DNA from: Bradyrhizobium sp. 199
Lineage (GTDB): Bacteria > Pseudomonadota > Alphaproteobacteria > Rhizobiales > Xanthobacteraceae
NCBI RefSeq assembly: GCF_023073355.1
Contig: NZ_JADPJI010000005.1
Coordinates: 1,612,001-1,676,000 of the forward strand
Direction of reading: 5' to 3'
Length of the DNA stretch: 64,000 nucleotides
Below the pieces are notes generated by a model. It was not told the origin of the DNA. It saw only the letters and a list, made by a program, of their open reading frames with translations, and searched no databases. Every line of letters starts with the position of its first letter. Within the stretch, counting starts at the first letter, position 1. Made by a program: the position numbers and the translations under genes. Below are positions 40,889 through 49,822 of the stretch, in pieces.

Positions 40889-41392
40889 CTACTCCAAGAG
40901 CGTCGTGAGCTGCGCGCCCTCATCCGCCACGAACACCGCGATCAACTCTGCCGGCTCGGTGGCGCTGGCATTGGCGGAGACCAGATGGGTCGAGCCCGGC
41001 GGCTCGAAGAAGGACTGACCGACACCGAACGTCTCGACCGGACCGCCGCCAAGCTGGGACCGGATCTCCCCCTTGGTGATGTAGGCGGTGACGGATCCCG
41101 CGTGACGATGCGGACGCGAAAATCCGCCCGGACCATAGAACACGCGCACGATGGTGACGCGCTTGCCCGGCACGTTCGGCAGTGCGTAAGAGCCGATCGG
41201 CTCGACCTTGTCGAGCGGCGAGCTCTCGGCGGCCGTGGCGCAGAGCGGCGCCAGTGCGCCCGAGACGGCGTCCATCGTCACCGGCAGCACCTTGCCGATC
41301 GCGAGCGCGCAGGCGAGCCCACTCAGGGCGGCGATCGCCATCGAACGCGACGGCATCGGGCGCTGCGCAATGGCCAAACTCATTGCTGTCAT
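40889..41392 (-). CDS. Secreted cupin-domain protein
   Basis: 167 residues. A hydrophobic N-terminus (SMAIAALSGLACALAIGKVL) acts as signal or anchor. The cupin core is RVFYGPGGFSRPHRHAGSVT (His-x-His), GEIRSQLGGGPVETFGVGQS and FFEPPGSTHLVSANAS (second His). Metal-dependent sugar or small-molecule binding is possible. It is downstream of the AhpD-like gene in the same direction (21-nt gap) and so likely co-regulated by the MarR protein. Confidence 0.8.
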   Translation of the reverse strand: MTAMSLAIAQRPMPSRSMAIAALSGLACALAIGKVLPVTMDAVSGALAPLCATAAESSPLDKVEPIGSYALPNVPGKRVTIVRVFYGPGGFSRPHRHAGSVTAYITKGEIRSQLGGGPVETFGVGQSFFEPPGSTHLVSANASATEPAELIAVFVADEGAQLTTLLE

Positions 41393-41413
41393 GTCGTCCT
41401 CCCTGCGTTGCGA

Positions 41414-41893
41414 TCAGGATGCCGCAGCATTCGCCGCCGCCGGCCGCTTGGCCGGTGTCCAGCGATAGGCCGCTCCAAACCGATTCCAGACATTGATCGA
41501 GGCGACTGCCGACGTCAGATAGGTCAGCTCGGTTTCGGAGAACTCGCCCGTCGCTTCCGAATAGACCTCCTCGCTGACGCCCCCAGGTAGCAGCGTCAAT
41601 GCCTCCGCCCAGGCCAGCGCCGCGCGCTCACGCGCGGAAAAGACCGGTGCCTCGCGCCAGACCGCGACCAGATGGAGCTTGTCGGCGGGAACGCCGATCC
41701 GTTCCGACAACAGGACGTGGTGCTGCACGCAGAAGGCGCAGCCGTTGATCTGCGAGGCGCGCAGCTTCACGAGTTCGATGAGCTGCTTGTCGAGACCGGC
41801 CTTGGTTGCAAGCTGACCGAGCGCCAGAACCAGATCATAGACATCGGGCGCGATCTTCTTGAAATCCTCGTATTCACTGCGGGCGTGTGACAT
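41414..41893 (-). CDS. Carboxymuconolactone decarboxylase / AhpD-like protein
   Basis: 159 residues. The CMD core has the CxxC-type active site C52AFC with His nearby (NGCAFCVQHHVLLSERIGV), preceded by ELVKLRASQI. In AhpD this reduces peroxiredoxin; related proteins act as alkylhydroperoxidases. The ATG at 41893 diverges from marR-like gene 54 nt away. Confidence 0.88.
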   Translation of the reverse strand: MSHARSEYEDFKKIAPDVYDLVLALGQLATKAGLDKQLIELVKLRASQINGCAFCVQHHVLLSERIGVPADKLHLVAVWREAPVFSARERAALAWAEALTLLPGGVSEEVYSEATGEFSETELTYLTSAVASINVWNRFGAAYRWTPAKRPAAANAAAS

Positions 41894-41932
41894 TGCGGCT
41901 CACCTCGTCTTATTGTACGCAGGCTTACATCT

Positions 41933-41948
41933 TATAAGAGCTCTTATA
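41933..41948. promoter_or_regulatory. Palindromic operator, likely for the MarR protein
   Basis: Perfect 16-bp palindrome TATAAGAGCTCTTATA in the 54-nt divergent region. It ends on the A of the marR-like ATG, so binding would block that gene and probably the AhpD-like gene as well. Confidence 0.7.
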
Positions 41949-42475
41949 TGTCGCGCAAGACCGCTGCCGTCACAAGATCGAAAGTCGTCCGCAAGGCGGC
42001 CGCCGACGACGGCACCGTGCGTGTTCCCGCGCCCGGCGAAGGCAAGCGCGGCGAGCAAGGTTATCTCGGCTATCTCCTGCGACAGGCCCATGCCGCGGTC
42101 CGCCTGACGATGGAGCGAACGCTTGCGGATCTCGGCGTGACATCGCCGCAATTCGCGGTGCTGACCATGCTCAATGCCTATCCGGGACTGTCAGGCGCCG
42201 ACGTCGCCCGCCTCACCTTCCTGACGCCCCAGACCGTCGGAGTCATCATCCGCAATCTCGAACGCGACGGCGCGATTCTGATGACGCCGCATCCCGTCCA
42301 CGGCCGCATCCAGCAATGGACGCTGAGCTCACGCGGCGCGACGCTCTTGAAGGCGTGCCGGGAACGTGTGATCGCACTCGAAAAGCGGCTGGCGAAAGGC
42401 TTGGACAGCAAGGACGAAACTGCGATCCGGCGGTGGCTAGCTGGCATTGCAGCTGATTTGAAGGAGGAGGGCTAA
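41948..42475 (+). CDS. MarR-family transcriptional regulator
   Basis: 175 residues. Winged HTH: VTSPQFAVLTMLNAYPGLSG, ADVARLTFLTPQTVGVIIRN, LERDGAILMTPHPVHGRIQQ. The basic N-terminal 35 residues (MSRKTAAVTRSKVVRKAAAD) are an unusual extension. Likely represses the divergent AhpD-like and cupin genes and itself through the overlapping palindrome; the inducer may be an oxidant or phenolic compound (inference). Confidence 0.9.
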   Translation: MSRKTAAVTRSKVVRKAAADDGTVRVPAPGEGKRGEQGYLGYLLRQAHAAVRLTMERTLADLGVTSPQFAVLTMLNAYPGLSGADVARLTFLTPQTVGVIIRNLERDGAILMTPHPVHGRIQQWTLSSRGATLLKACRERVIALEKRLAKGLDSKDETAIRRWLAGIAADLKEEG

Positions 42476-42498
42476 GCGGGCACTCGACGCAGACACAC

Positions 42499-42690
42499 CT
42501 AGTCGCCGCCTGCGCCGTCCCCGCCTCCGTGCCCACCACCATCGCAACTGCCGAAATCAGGGAAGTCGCTACCGCCGCCGCCCTGAATGCCGCGTCCAAA
42601 GTTCTCGGCAAGGATCATCAGGATCACGACGAACAGTCCGGCGCCGAACGGCCAGGGGTTGGCACGGATGATGTCGAACAGCTCCCGCAT
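42499..42690 (-). CDS. Small membrane protein with Gly-rich tail, 63 aa
   Basis: MRELFDIIRANPWPFGAGLF VVILMILAENFGRGIQGGGG, then DFPDFGSCDGGGHGGGDGAG. One membrane helix and a Gly/Asp tail. Weak ribosome site. Function unknown. Confidence 0.6.
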   Translation of the reverse strand: MRELFDIIRANPWPFGAGLFVVILMILAENFGRGIQGGGGSDFPDFGSCDGGGHGGGDGAGGD

Positions 42691-42775
42691 GCGCGCATTC
42701 TGCGCAGACGGAAGCGAACCGACCGTAAAGTGACACACCTAAAAACGGGGATATCGTGCTTGGCCAACGGCGGCC

Positions 42776-43027
42776 CTAGCCGCCCTTCAACACTTTCTTA
42801 ACCTCGCCGTCGGGCCAGCTCTCGCCCGCCGCGATCACCCGCACGCGGCTGAGGTCCGTGCCGTTCACCAGCACGTGCGAACTCACCCGCTCGCCGCTCG
42901 GCTCCAGGTGCAGATCCGTCTCGGGCTTCCAGCTCAGCGTCGTCGCGAGATCGCCGGGAAATATCTGCCATTGGGATCCGTCGTCGAGTTCGACCAAGTG
43001 GCTTTCCGCATGCGCGCGTATCTTCAT
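42776..43027 (-). CDS. Hypothetical protein, 83 aa
   Basis: MKIRAHAESHLVELDDGSQW QIFPGDLATTLSWKPETDLH and VLVNGTDLSRVRVIAAGESW. Beta-rich, probably a small barrel. GGGTGG precedes the ATG at 43027; a TTG at 43051 is also in frame. Not recognised. Confidence 0.65.
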   Translation of the reverse strand: MKIRAHAESHLVELDDGSQWQIFPGDLATTLSWKPETDLHLEPSGERVSSHVLVNGTDLSRVRVIAAGESWPDGEVKKVLKGG

Positions 43028-43054
43028 TCCACCCCGAATCTCGATGAACAAAAT

Positions 43055-43079
43055 GGGCCCCGCGCTCCGGCCGGGGCCC
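43055..43079 (-). terminator. Terminator hairpin after the 86-aa secreted protein gene
   Basis: GGGCCCCG (43055-43062) pairs with CGGGGCCC (43072-43079). Read on the minus strand it is followed by ATTTTG. It separates the secreted-protein gene from the next minus-strand gene. Confidence 0.55.
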
Positions 43080-43087
43080 CTGCTCGA

Positions 43088-43348
43088 TCAGTCGTTGTCG
43101 TGATGAATCACGGTTTTTTCGCGGTTACCGAATTCATCTTCCTTCTTGATCACCGTGGTGCGGTCGGCGGGCTCACGCTCCTTGATGACGGTGGTACGGT
43201 CGCGATCGCGGTCTCGCTCGCGATATTCATGGGACTGACCAACCGTCACGCCCGCGCCGACCGGGCCAACGTGAACACCGACCTCGTCCGCCAACGCAGG
43301 CACTGCGATGGCGCTGGCAAGCGCCGCGGCAAACAGATATTTCCTCAT
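43088..43348 (-). CDS. Small secreted charged protein, 86 aa
   Basis: Signal peptide MRKYLFAAALASAIAVPALA. The mature part begins DEVGVHVGPVGAGVTVGQSH and then carries an Arg/Asp repeat (YRERDRDRDR) and two TTVIK repeats (RTTVIKEREPADRTTVIKKE), ending HHDND. A disordered periplasmic stress-type protein is likely. GGAGGAG before ATG. Confidence 0.8.
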   Translation of the reverse strand: MRKYLFAAALASAIAVPALADEVGVHVGPVGAGVTVGQSHEYRERDRDRDRTTVIKEREPADRTTVIKKEDEFGNREKTVIHHDND

Positions 43349-43494
43349 CTTGTTCTCCTCCGATGTGATGTGGGGGAATGCTGGAGTGCGACAGTTTGTT
43401 CCGAGGAGGAGCTGATGTGGCCGTGCACAAATCAAGCGTATTGTTGTTCCAGGAACCGACTCACACGAGCCATGTTTCCGGCTAGAATGTGCCC

Positions 43495-44724
43495 ATGAAA
43501 CACGCTGATTCCTCGCTTCGTCCAACGCGCCGCGCCCTGCTTCAATCCGCGCTCGGTGCAGCCGCTGTGCTCGCACTTCCGACACGCGTCCTCGCCGCAC
43601 CTCCAGGTTTTGACGAATGGCGCGAAGCCTTTCGCGCACGTGCGATGGCGAAGGGCGTTTCTGCCGCGACCTGGCAGCGCGCGATGGCGCGGGTCGAGCC
43701 GGACATGAGCGTGTTCAAGCAGATGCGCAGTCAACCGGAATTCCACGAGCAGGTCTGGCAATATATCAACCGGCGCGTTTCCGACTGGCGCATCATCAAC
43801 GGCAAGATCGCCCTGAAGAACAACGAGGCGTTGCTCGCGCGTATCGAACGCGATTTCGGGGTCGAGCGCGGTACGCTGCTGGCGCTGTGGGGCGTCGAGT
43901 CCGCCTATGGCGATCCTCTGGTGCAGCAGAACCACATGACGCCGGTGTTTCCCTCGCTTGCCGCGCTCGCCTGGAATGAGCCGCGCCGCAAGGCCTATTG
44001 GGAGACCGAGCTGATCAACGCGCTACGCATCGTCGACAAGGGCTGGAGCACGCCGGAGCAGATGCAGGGATCCTGGGCCGGCGCGATGGGGCATTCGCAA
44101 TGGATGCCGGAAGTCTGGCTCAATGTCGGGATCGACTACGATGGCGACGGCAAGGTCTCGCCGTTCGGAAAGCCCGACGACGCGCTGGGCTCGACCGCCA
44201 AATATCTCGTCAATCGCGGCAAATGGTATCGCGGCGAGCATTGGGGCTATGAGGTGCGCGCCGCCGGCACTATGAGCGGCAGCCGTACCTATGCGGCATG
44301 GCAGGCGGCCGGCGTCAGCCGCGCCGACGGCCAGCCTTTCCCGCAACCGAATGCGTCCGCGCAGATGTGGACGCCGGTCGCGGGCGGACCGACCTTCTTG
44401 CTCGGGCCGAACTTCTACTCGGTGAAGAGCTACAATCCGTCGATGAACTATGCGCTGGCGATCTGCCATCTCGGCGACCGCTGCCTCGGGGCACCGCCTT
44501 TCATCCAGCCCTTCCCCGGCTCGGAGCGCGCCCTGACGCTGGCCGAGGTGCAGGAGATGCAGACGCGTCTAACAAAAGCCGGCTTCGACACCGGCGGCAC
44601 CGACGGCCGTGTCGGGAACGACACCATGAAGGCGATCAAGGATTTCCAGCAACGTGCGGGGATCACGCCGGCGGACGGTTATGGCGGGCTGAAGGTGCTG
44701 GCCAAGCTGCGGCAGGGCTCGTAG
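43495..44724 (+). CDS. Lytic murein transglycosylase (MltB-like) with peptidoglycan-binding domain
   Basis: 409 residues. A Tat-like signal (RPTRRALLQSALGAAAVLAL) precedes the SLT_2/MltB domain: LLALWGVESAYGDPLVQQNH with catalytic Glu135, then GSWAGAMGHSQWMPEVWLNV and DYDGDGKVSPFG. The C-terminal PG_binding_1 domain covers about 345-405 (VQEMQTRLTKAGFDTGGTDG, GNDTMKAIKDFQQRAGITP). It cleaves glycan strands to anhydromuropeptides in the periplasm. A near-consensus EcfG-like site (GGAAC, N17, GTT) lies at 43452-43476. Confidence 0.92.
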   Translation: MKHADSSLRPTRRALLQSALGAAAVLALPTRVLAAPPGFDEWREAFRARAMAKGVSAATWQRAMARVEPDMSVFKQMRSQPEFHEQVWQYINRRVSDWRIINGKIALKNNEALLARIERDFGVERGTLLALWGVESAYGDPLVQQNHMTPVFPSLAALAWNEPRRKAYWETELINALRIVDKGWSTPEQMQGSWAGAMGHSQWMPEVWLNVGIDYDGDGKVSPFGKPDDALGSTAKYLVNRGKWYRGEHWGYEVRAAGTMSGSRTYAAWQAAGVSRADGQPFPQPNASAQMWTPVAGGPTFLLGPNFYSVKSYNPSMNYALAICHLGDRCLGAPPFIQPFPGSERALTLAEVQEMQTRLTKAGFDTGGTDGRVGNDTMKAIKDFQQRAGITPADGYGGLKVLAKLRQGS

Positions 44725-44732
44725 GCCGCGAC

Positions 44733-44773
44733 GTCATTCCGGGCTCACGCCAACTGGCGCGCCCCGGAATGAC
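44733..44773. repeat. Short palindromic repeat, possible terminator
   Basis: GTCATTCCGGG (44733-44743) is the exact inverse of CCCGGAATGAC (44763-44773). This phrase recurs in Bradyrhizobium intergenic DNA. It lies between the converging transglycosylase and aldolase genes. Confidence 0.65.
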
Positions 44774-44780
44774 ACTTTGT

Positions 44781-45578
44781 TCAATGCCGGTACTGCGGCT
44801 CCTCGGCATCGAGCTGCCGCCGGACCGCGGCAAGATGCAGCCGCGCGGATTCGGAATCGCCTTCACGCATCTGCCTGTAGGTTTCGGCCGCGATCGCGGG
44901 ATCGACGGGCAGCACTTTTCGTCCCGTTGACATCGCCAGCACCTGCACCTCGGCGGCGCGCTCGAGGTAATAGAGATCGTCCCAGGCTTCCGCGATGGTC
45001 GGTGCCAGCACCATCACGCCGTGATGCTTCATGAAGATGATGTCGGCATCCCCCACAGCCGAAGCAATGCGCGCGCCCTCCTGGTTGTCGAGCGCGAGGC
45101 CGTTGTAGTCGCGGTCGACGGCAGTGCGGCCATAGAACTTCAGCGCGGTCTGGCCGGCCCAGATCAAGGGATCGCCCTCGGTCATCGACAGCGCCGTGGC
45201 ATAGGGCATGTGGGTGTGGAAGGCGACCTTGGCGCGCGGCAGGCGCTTGTGCATCTCGGCATGGATGTAGAACGCGGTCGCCTCGGGTACGCCCTCGCCG
45301 TCAAGCACGTTGCCATGGAAATCGCAGATCAGAAGCTTGGACGCGGTCAGCTCGCGAAAGGCGTAGCCATAAGGATTGACGAGGAACAGATCGTCATGGC
45401 CGGGCACCACAGCCGAGAAGTGGTTGCAGATGCCTTCTTCGAAGCCATTGCGCGCCGCCATGCGGAAACAGGCGGCGAGGTCCTCGCGCGCAGTGCGGAT
45501 CGCATCGGTCGCAAGGTCCGGCCGGTTCGAGCGGAATGGCGCTGATGCGGGTGAGGAAGCGTGAAGGCTGTGCGCCAT
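44781..45578 (-). CDS. Class II aldolase/adducin family protein
   Basis: 265 residues. The fold's metal and substrate motifs are present: CNHFSAVVPGHDDLFLVNPY, VAFHTHMPYATALSM (His-x-His for the metal), IIFMKHHGVMVLAPTIAEAW (third His). In this family Zn-dependent aldolases or decarboxylases cleave sugar phosphates or related acids; the substrate cannot be inferred. It is followed downstream on the strand by nothing in frame and preceded by the SDR gene, possibly one unit (96-nt gap). Confidence 0.85.
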   Translation of the reverse strand: MAHSLHASSPASAPFRSNRPDLATDAIRTAREDLAACFRMAARNGFEEGICNHFSAVVPGHDDLFLVNPYGYAFRELTASKLLICDFHGNVLDGEGVPEATAFYIHAEMHKRLPRAKVAFHTHMPYATALSMTEGDPLIWAGQTALKFYGRTAVDRDYNGLALDNQEGARIASAVGDADIIFMKHHGVMVLAPTIAEAWDDLYYLERAAEVQVLAMSTGRKVLPVDPAIAAETYRQMREGDSESARLHLAAVRRQLDAEEPQYRH

Positions 45579-45674
45579 GGCGGAGGACACCTCTGTCGGT
45601 CGAGAGCTGCCCGGGTTGTACAGGGGCCGCGCCTGCGCGTCAGCCCCTGCGCGTGCCGCCCTGCCCTGCGCGGC

Positions 45675-46484
45675 TCAGGCCCGCCGCGGCACGCCGCCCG
45701 CGTTCATGCCGCCGTCGATGACGAGTTCGCTGCCGGTGACGTAGCGCGAGGCATCGGAGGCGAGATACAGCACACCGGAAGCGATCTCCGCGGCCTGGCC
45801 GGCACGGCCGAGCGGCGTGACGACCTTCGCGCGCTCCTCCGGATCGATCGGCGCGTTCTGGCCGGCGCCCGTTGCGCCCGTCGGGATCTTGCCCCAGATC
45901 GGCGTGTCGATGATGCCGGGATGAACCGAATTGACGCGGATGCCGTCGCCCGCAGCCGCGCATTCCATCGCGATCGACTTGGCGAACAGCCGCACGCCGC
46001 CCTTGGTCGCCGAATAGGCCGACAACCCGGGCGAGCCGCGCAGGCCCGCCAGCGACGACATCATGACGATCGAGCCGCCGCCATGCTTGCGCATCAGGGG
46101 CAGGCAATGCTTGACCGAGAGAAAGACGCCGTCGAGGTTGATCGCGTTCTGCTTGCGCCAGTCGGACAGCGTCATGTCGACGATCGAAGGCACGGCAATG
46201 CCGATGCCGGCGTTGGAGACCATGATGTCGAGCCGGCCATAGCGCCTGGCAACCTCGGTGACGATCTCGATCCAGCGCTCCTCGTTGGTGACGTCCTGCG
46301 GCAGGAAGATCGCCTTGCCACCAGCTTTCGTCACTCGCTGGGCGAGTTCAGGGCCCCGCAGCTCGTCGATGTCGGTGATCACGACAGCGGCGCCCTCGCG
46401 CGCGAACAGCTCGACGATGGCTTCGCCGATGCCCGAGGCGCCGCCCGTCACCAGCGCGACCTTGCCCTCAACCTGCCCTGCCAT
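45675..46484 (-). CDS. Short-chain dehydrogenase/reductase (SDR)
   Basis: 269 residues. TGGASGIG (about 13-20) is the NAD(P) motif, NAG in VSNAGIGIAVPS, catalytic Ser in MMSSLAGLRG, YSATK as the active Tyr/Lys pair, and GSELVIDGGMNAGG at the end. Oxidoreductase of unknown substrate. The ATG at 46484 follows GGGAG. It precedes the aldolase II gene in the same direction. Confidence 0.9.
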   Translation of the reverse strand: MAGQVEGKVALVTGGASGIGEAIVELFAREGAAVVITDIDELRGPELAQRVTKAGGKAIFLPQDVTNEERWIEIVTEVARRYGRLDIMVSNAGIGIAVPSIVDMTLSDWRKQNAINLDGVFLSVKHCLPLMRKHGGGSIVMMSSLAGLRGSPGLSAYSATKGGVRLFAKSIAMECAAAGDGIRVNSVHPGIIDTPIWGKIPTGATGAGQNAPIDPEERAKVVTPLGRAGQAAEIASGVLYLASDASRYVTGSELVIDGGMNAGGVPRRA

Positions 46485-46512
46485 GTTCACTCCCTTTCTT
46501 TTTGTTGTCTGA

Positions 46513-46571
46513 GCGCATTATTTTTCGCGCATGATCTCCGCGCAAACACGCTCCGCGTTTGTCGCGTCGGA
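46513..46571. repeat. Partial rhizobial palindromic repeat
   Basis: GCGCATTATTTTTCGCGCAT followed by GATCTCCGCGCAAACACGCT and its inverse. The arms CAAACACG and CGCGTTTG pair with one mismatch. It lies between recJ and the SDR gene. Confidence 0.5.
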
Positions 46572-46578
46572 TGTAGCG

Positions 46579-48420
46579 CTATCTAATCACGGATGGCCCC
46601 TGGTCCGGTAGCGCGACGTCGATGACGCGGAATTGCACGCGTTCGGTGCCCTGATAGCGATCGACCGAGAGCGAGCCCGCGACATGCAGTTGCTGGCCGC
46701 GGTTGGCGAGCAGCGCGTTGCCGAGCTTCTGGCCGACCGAGCGGAACGCGATGCCGTTGACAATGGCGCCGTCGCCCGACTTGAAGCGCAGACGCAGATG
46801 CGCCTGCCCGACCTCATCTGCAAAGACGAGTTGATGCGCCGGCAACGCCAGCACGGCTTCCGGATTGCCGCTACCGAACGGACCGGCACGGTTCAGCGTC
46901 GCCGCAAGCTCCGTCGTCACCGCACGCGCAGAGACCGCGCCGTCGATATAGAGCTCGTTGACGTGGCGTGCCTCGGCGACGTCCTGCGCCAGCGCGTTCT
47001 CGAGATAGGCGCGGAATTCGGCGAGCTTCTCCTTCCGCAACGTCACGCCTGCGGCCATCGCGTGCCCGCCGCCCTTGAGCAAAATGCCGTCGGTGACCGC
47101 CTGCCGCACTGCTTTGCCGAGATCGACCCCCGCGATCGAGCGGCCCGATCCGGTGCCGATGCCGCCTGGCTCCAGCGCAATCGCAAAGGCCGGCCGCGAA
47201 AACTTCTCCTTCAGGCGGGAGGCAATGAGCCCGACGACGCCGGGGTGCCAGCCTTCCGACGCCGTGACGATCACGCCGAGCTTGTCCTCCAGCCCGATCG
47301 AGGCCAGCGCCTCGGCTTCGGCCTGCGCTTCCGCCGCATGCTCGATGACGCGTCTCTCGCTGTTGAGGCGGTCGAGTTCGGCGGCGATCCGCGCGGCCTC
47401 GACGCTGTCGCCTTCCAGCAGCAGCCGCACGCCAAGATCGGCGCGGCCGATGCGGCCGCCGGCATTGATGCGAGGGCCCAGCATGAAACCGAGATGCCAA
47501 GCCTCCGGTGGCCCGTTGAGCCGCGCCACGTCCATCAGCGCGGTATGACCGACATGATCGCGGCGCCGCATCGCGATCAAACCCTTGGCGACGAACGCGC
47601 GGTTGAGGCCGATCAGCGGCGCCACATCGGCAACCGTGCCCAGCGCAACGTGATGCAGCATGCCGAGCAGATCCGGCTCGGGCATCTCCGCGTTCCAGAA
47701 CCCGCGCTGGCGCAGCTCGCGGTTGACGGCGACCAGCGTCACCAGCACGAGACCGACGGCGGCGAGATGGCCGAGGCCGGAGAGATCGTCGAGCCGGTTC
47801 GGATTGACCAGCGCGTCGACCTCCGGCAGCTCCGTGCCGACCTGGTGATGATCGATCACGACCACGGACATGCCGAGCCGCTTCGCTTCAGCCAGCGGCT
47901 CGATGCTGGTGGTCCCGCAATCGACAGTGACGAGCAGCGTGGCGCCCTTGGCCGCGAGCCCGCGAACCGCTTCGACGTTCGGGCCATAGCCCTCAAAGAT
48001 GCGATCGGGAATGTGGATCAGCGGATCGAGCCCGCAATGGCGCAGATGCCAGGCCAGCAGCGCCGCCGAGGTCGCACCATCGACGTCGTAGTCCCCGAAG
48101 ATCGCGACCTTCTCGCCCCTCGCCGCGGCATCCGCGATCCGCTTGGCGGCGGCTTCCATCTCCGTCACCGTGAACGGGTCCGGCAGAAGCTTGCGGATGG
48201 TCGGATCGAGGAAGTCCGCGACTGCGTCGATATCGACGCCGCGCCCCGCCAGCACGCGCGCCAGCAGCTCCGGCAATTGATGCCGCTGCACGATGGCAAG
48301 CGCCTTGGCCGCCCCACGCGCGTCGAGCCGGTCGCGCCAGAGCTTGTCGGTGAGCGAGCGCGCAACGCCGAGGAACGCCTGGGGCGCTTCGACGGGCAAG
48401 GCGGTGGCTGGCGGCGTCAT
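46579..48420 (-). CDS. recJ: Single-stranded-DNA-specific exonuclease RecJ
   Basis: 613 residues. DHH phosphoesterase motifs: FGDYDVDGATS (Asp110, Asp114), VTVDCGTTSIEP, VVVIDHHQVG (Asp190-His191-His192). The DHHA1 part follows (GGGHAMAAGVTLRKEKLAEF), then an OB fold at the C-terminus (HQLVFADEVGQAHLRLRFKS). A 5'-3' ssDNA exonuclease for recombination and repair. ATG 48420 gives the usual length; a GTG 20 codons upstream is less likely. Confidence 0.95.
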   Translation of the reverse strand: MTPPATALPVEAPQAFLGVARSLTDKLWRDRLDARGAAKALAIVQRHQLPELLARVLAGRGVDIDAVADFLDPTIRKLLPDPFTVTEMEAAAKRIADAAARGEKVAIFGDYDVDGATSAALLAWHLRHCGLDPLIHIPDRIFEGYGPNVEAVRGLAAKGATLLVTVDCGTTSIEPLAEAKRLGMSVVVIDHHQVGTELPEVDALVNPNRLDDLSGLGHLAAVGLVLVTLVAVNRELRQRGFWNAEMPEPDLLGMLHHVALGTVADVAPLIGLNRAFVAKGLIAMRRRDHVGHTALMDVARLNGPPEAWHLGFMLGPRINAGGRIGRADLGVRLLLEGDSVEAARIAAELDRLNSERRVIEHAAEAQAEAEALASIGLEDKLGVIVTASEGWHPGVVGLIASRLKEKFSRPAFAIALEPGGIGTGSGRSIAGVDLGKAVRQAVTDGILLKGGGHAMAAGVTLRKEKLAEFRAYLENALAQDVAEARHVNELYIDGAVSARAVTTELAATLNRAGPFGSGNPEAVLALPAHQLVFADEVGQAHLRLRFKSGDGAIVNGIAFRSVGQKLGNALLANRGQQLHVAGSLSVDRYQGTERVQFRVIDVALPDQGPSVIR

Positions 48421-48702
48421 GATTCGTGAGCGATCTTTGGGAACTCGGGACCCCGGACGAACACGCGGGCGTCCGGTCACTGGCGGATTGGCCGGGAATC
48501 CGCCGAACTTTGCAACGGCAGCGGCCTACAAAGCGGTGGATGGCTCTCCGACAGAGCTGAGTGACTATCATTTGAGCATACCGCGCAATAGCAAATTAAG
48601 CGGGCGTTAGGCGGAATCTTCGAAAAAGACTTTTATTCGATCTGTAATCTGTTGTTTCGGGTTCGTTGCAGATCAGACCTCATTGCCAAGGGAAATCCCC
48701 CG

Positions 48703-49779
48703 ATGTCTGCTGCGCTGGGTCTGAAAGCCAAGCCAACCGCGCCCGAACCCGCTGACGATGATTCCGACATCTCCGCGCTGATCAACCGCCTGACTGCGGA
48801 GGTCAACCAGATCGCGGTCGACAAGACCAAGTCGATCCAGCAGATCACCAACCAGATGAAGATGCTGGCGCTGAACGCGCTGATCGAGAGCTCGCGCGCC
48901 GGCGCGCAAGGCGCGGGCTTTGCGGTGGTAGCCCAGGAGGTGCGCGGCGTCGGCCAGCAGGTGGAGACCATCGCACGCGAGCTCGAAAGCCAACTGACAA
49001 AGCGCACCGGAGATCTCGTCGCCTCGATCGAGCGCATGAGCCAACGCTCGCGCGGCGAGCGCATGATGGACTTGTCCCTGAACGCGATCGAGCTGATCGA
49101 CCGCAACCTCTATGAACGAACCTGCGACGTGCGCTGGTGGGCGACCGATTCCGCCGTGGTCGATTGCGCGGCCTGCCCCGGCGCGGCGGCCGTCTCGCAC
49201 GCCTCGCAGCGCCTCGGCGTGATCCTCAGGGCCTACACGGTCTATCTCGACCTCTGGCTCTGCGACCTCGATGGCAACGTCATCGCCAATGGCCGCGCCG
49301 ACCGCTTTCGCGTCGTCGGCCAGAACGTCGCCCACACCAAATGGTTTCGCGAGGCGCGCAGCTTGCGCTCCGGTGACGACTATGTCGCCGGCGACGTCGA
49401 GAACCAGCCGCTGCTCGGCAACGCGCAAGTTGCGACCTATTGCGCCAGCGTTCGTGCCGGCGGCGAGGCCAACGGCGTCCCGATCGGCGTGCTCGCCATC
49501 CATTTCGACTGGGAGCCGCAGGCCCGCGCCATCGTCCAGGGCGTGCGCATCGGCGACAGCGACAGGGCCCGCGTGTTGCTGGTCGATTCGAATTTGCGCG
49601 TCATCGCGGCGTCGGACGGCCAGGGCATCCTCAGCGAGCGCATCTCGATCTCGCTGAACGGCCAGCGCTCCGGCTTCTATCGCGACCGCAACGGTTCGCT
49701 GGTCGCCTTTCACGCGACGCCGGGGTACGAGACCTATCGTGGGCTCGGCTGGTATGGTGTGATCGTCCGCGGCGCGTGA
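48703..49779 (+). CDS. MCP-like signalling segment fused to a C-terminal Cache-type sensor
   Basis: 358 residues, no membrane segment. Residues 25-105 carry a shortened MCP signalling hairpin with the tip-like NALIESSRAGAQGAGFAVVA QEVR. Residues 115-358 resemble a Cache/PAS-like sensor (AYTVYLDLWLCDLDGNVIAN, WFREARSLRSGDDYVAGDVE, IGVLAIHFDWEPQARAI, GWYGVIV). The order is the reverse of normal chemoreceptors, and two Cys (CAAC) lie between the parts. The plausible role is a cytosolic sensor touching the chemotaxis array, or a non-chemotaxis signal protein (inference). Confidence 0.75.
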   Translation: MSAALGLKAKPTAPEPADDDSDISALINRLTAEVNQIAVDKTKSIQQITNQMKMLALNALIESSRAGAQGAGFAVVAQEVRGVGQQVETIARELESQLTKRTGDLVASIERMSQRSRGERMMDLSLNAIELIDRNLYERTCDVRWWATDSAVVDCAACPGAAAVSHASQRLGVILRAYTVYLDLWLCDLDGNVIANGRADRFRVVGQNVAHTKWFREARSLRSGDDYVAGDVENQPLLGNAQVATYCASVRAGGEANGVPIGVLAIHFDWEPQARAIVQGVRIGDSDRARVLLVDSNLRVIAASDGQGILSERISISLNGQRSGFYRDRNGSLVAFHATPGYETYRGLGWYGVIVRGA

Positions 49780-49822
49780 GGCGCCCCGCAACATCGGACG
49801 GGTAGCCCGCCCCACCAAACTT

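Noticed and set aside
46633..48429. 598-codon plus-strand ORF opposite recJ
   Set aside because: Exactly mirrors recJ; composition is typical of an antisense frame.
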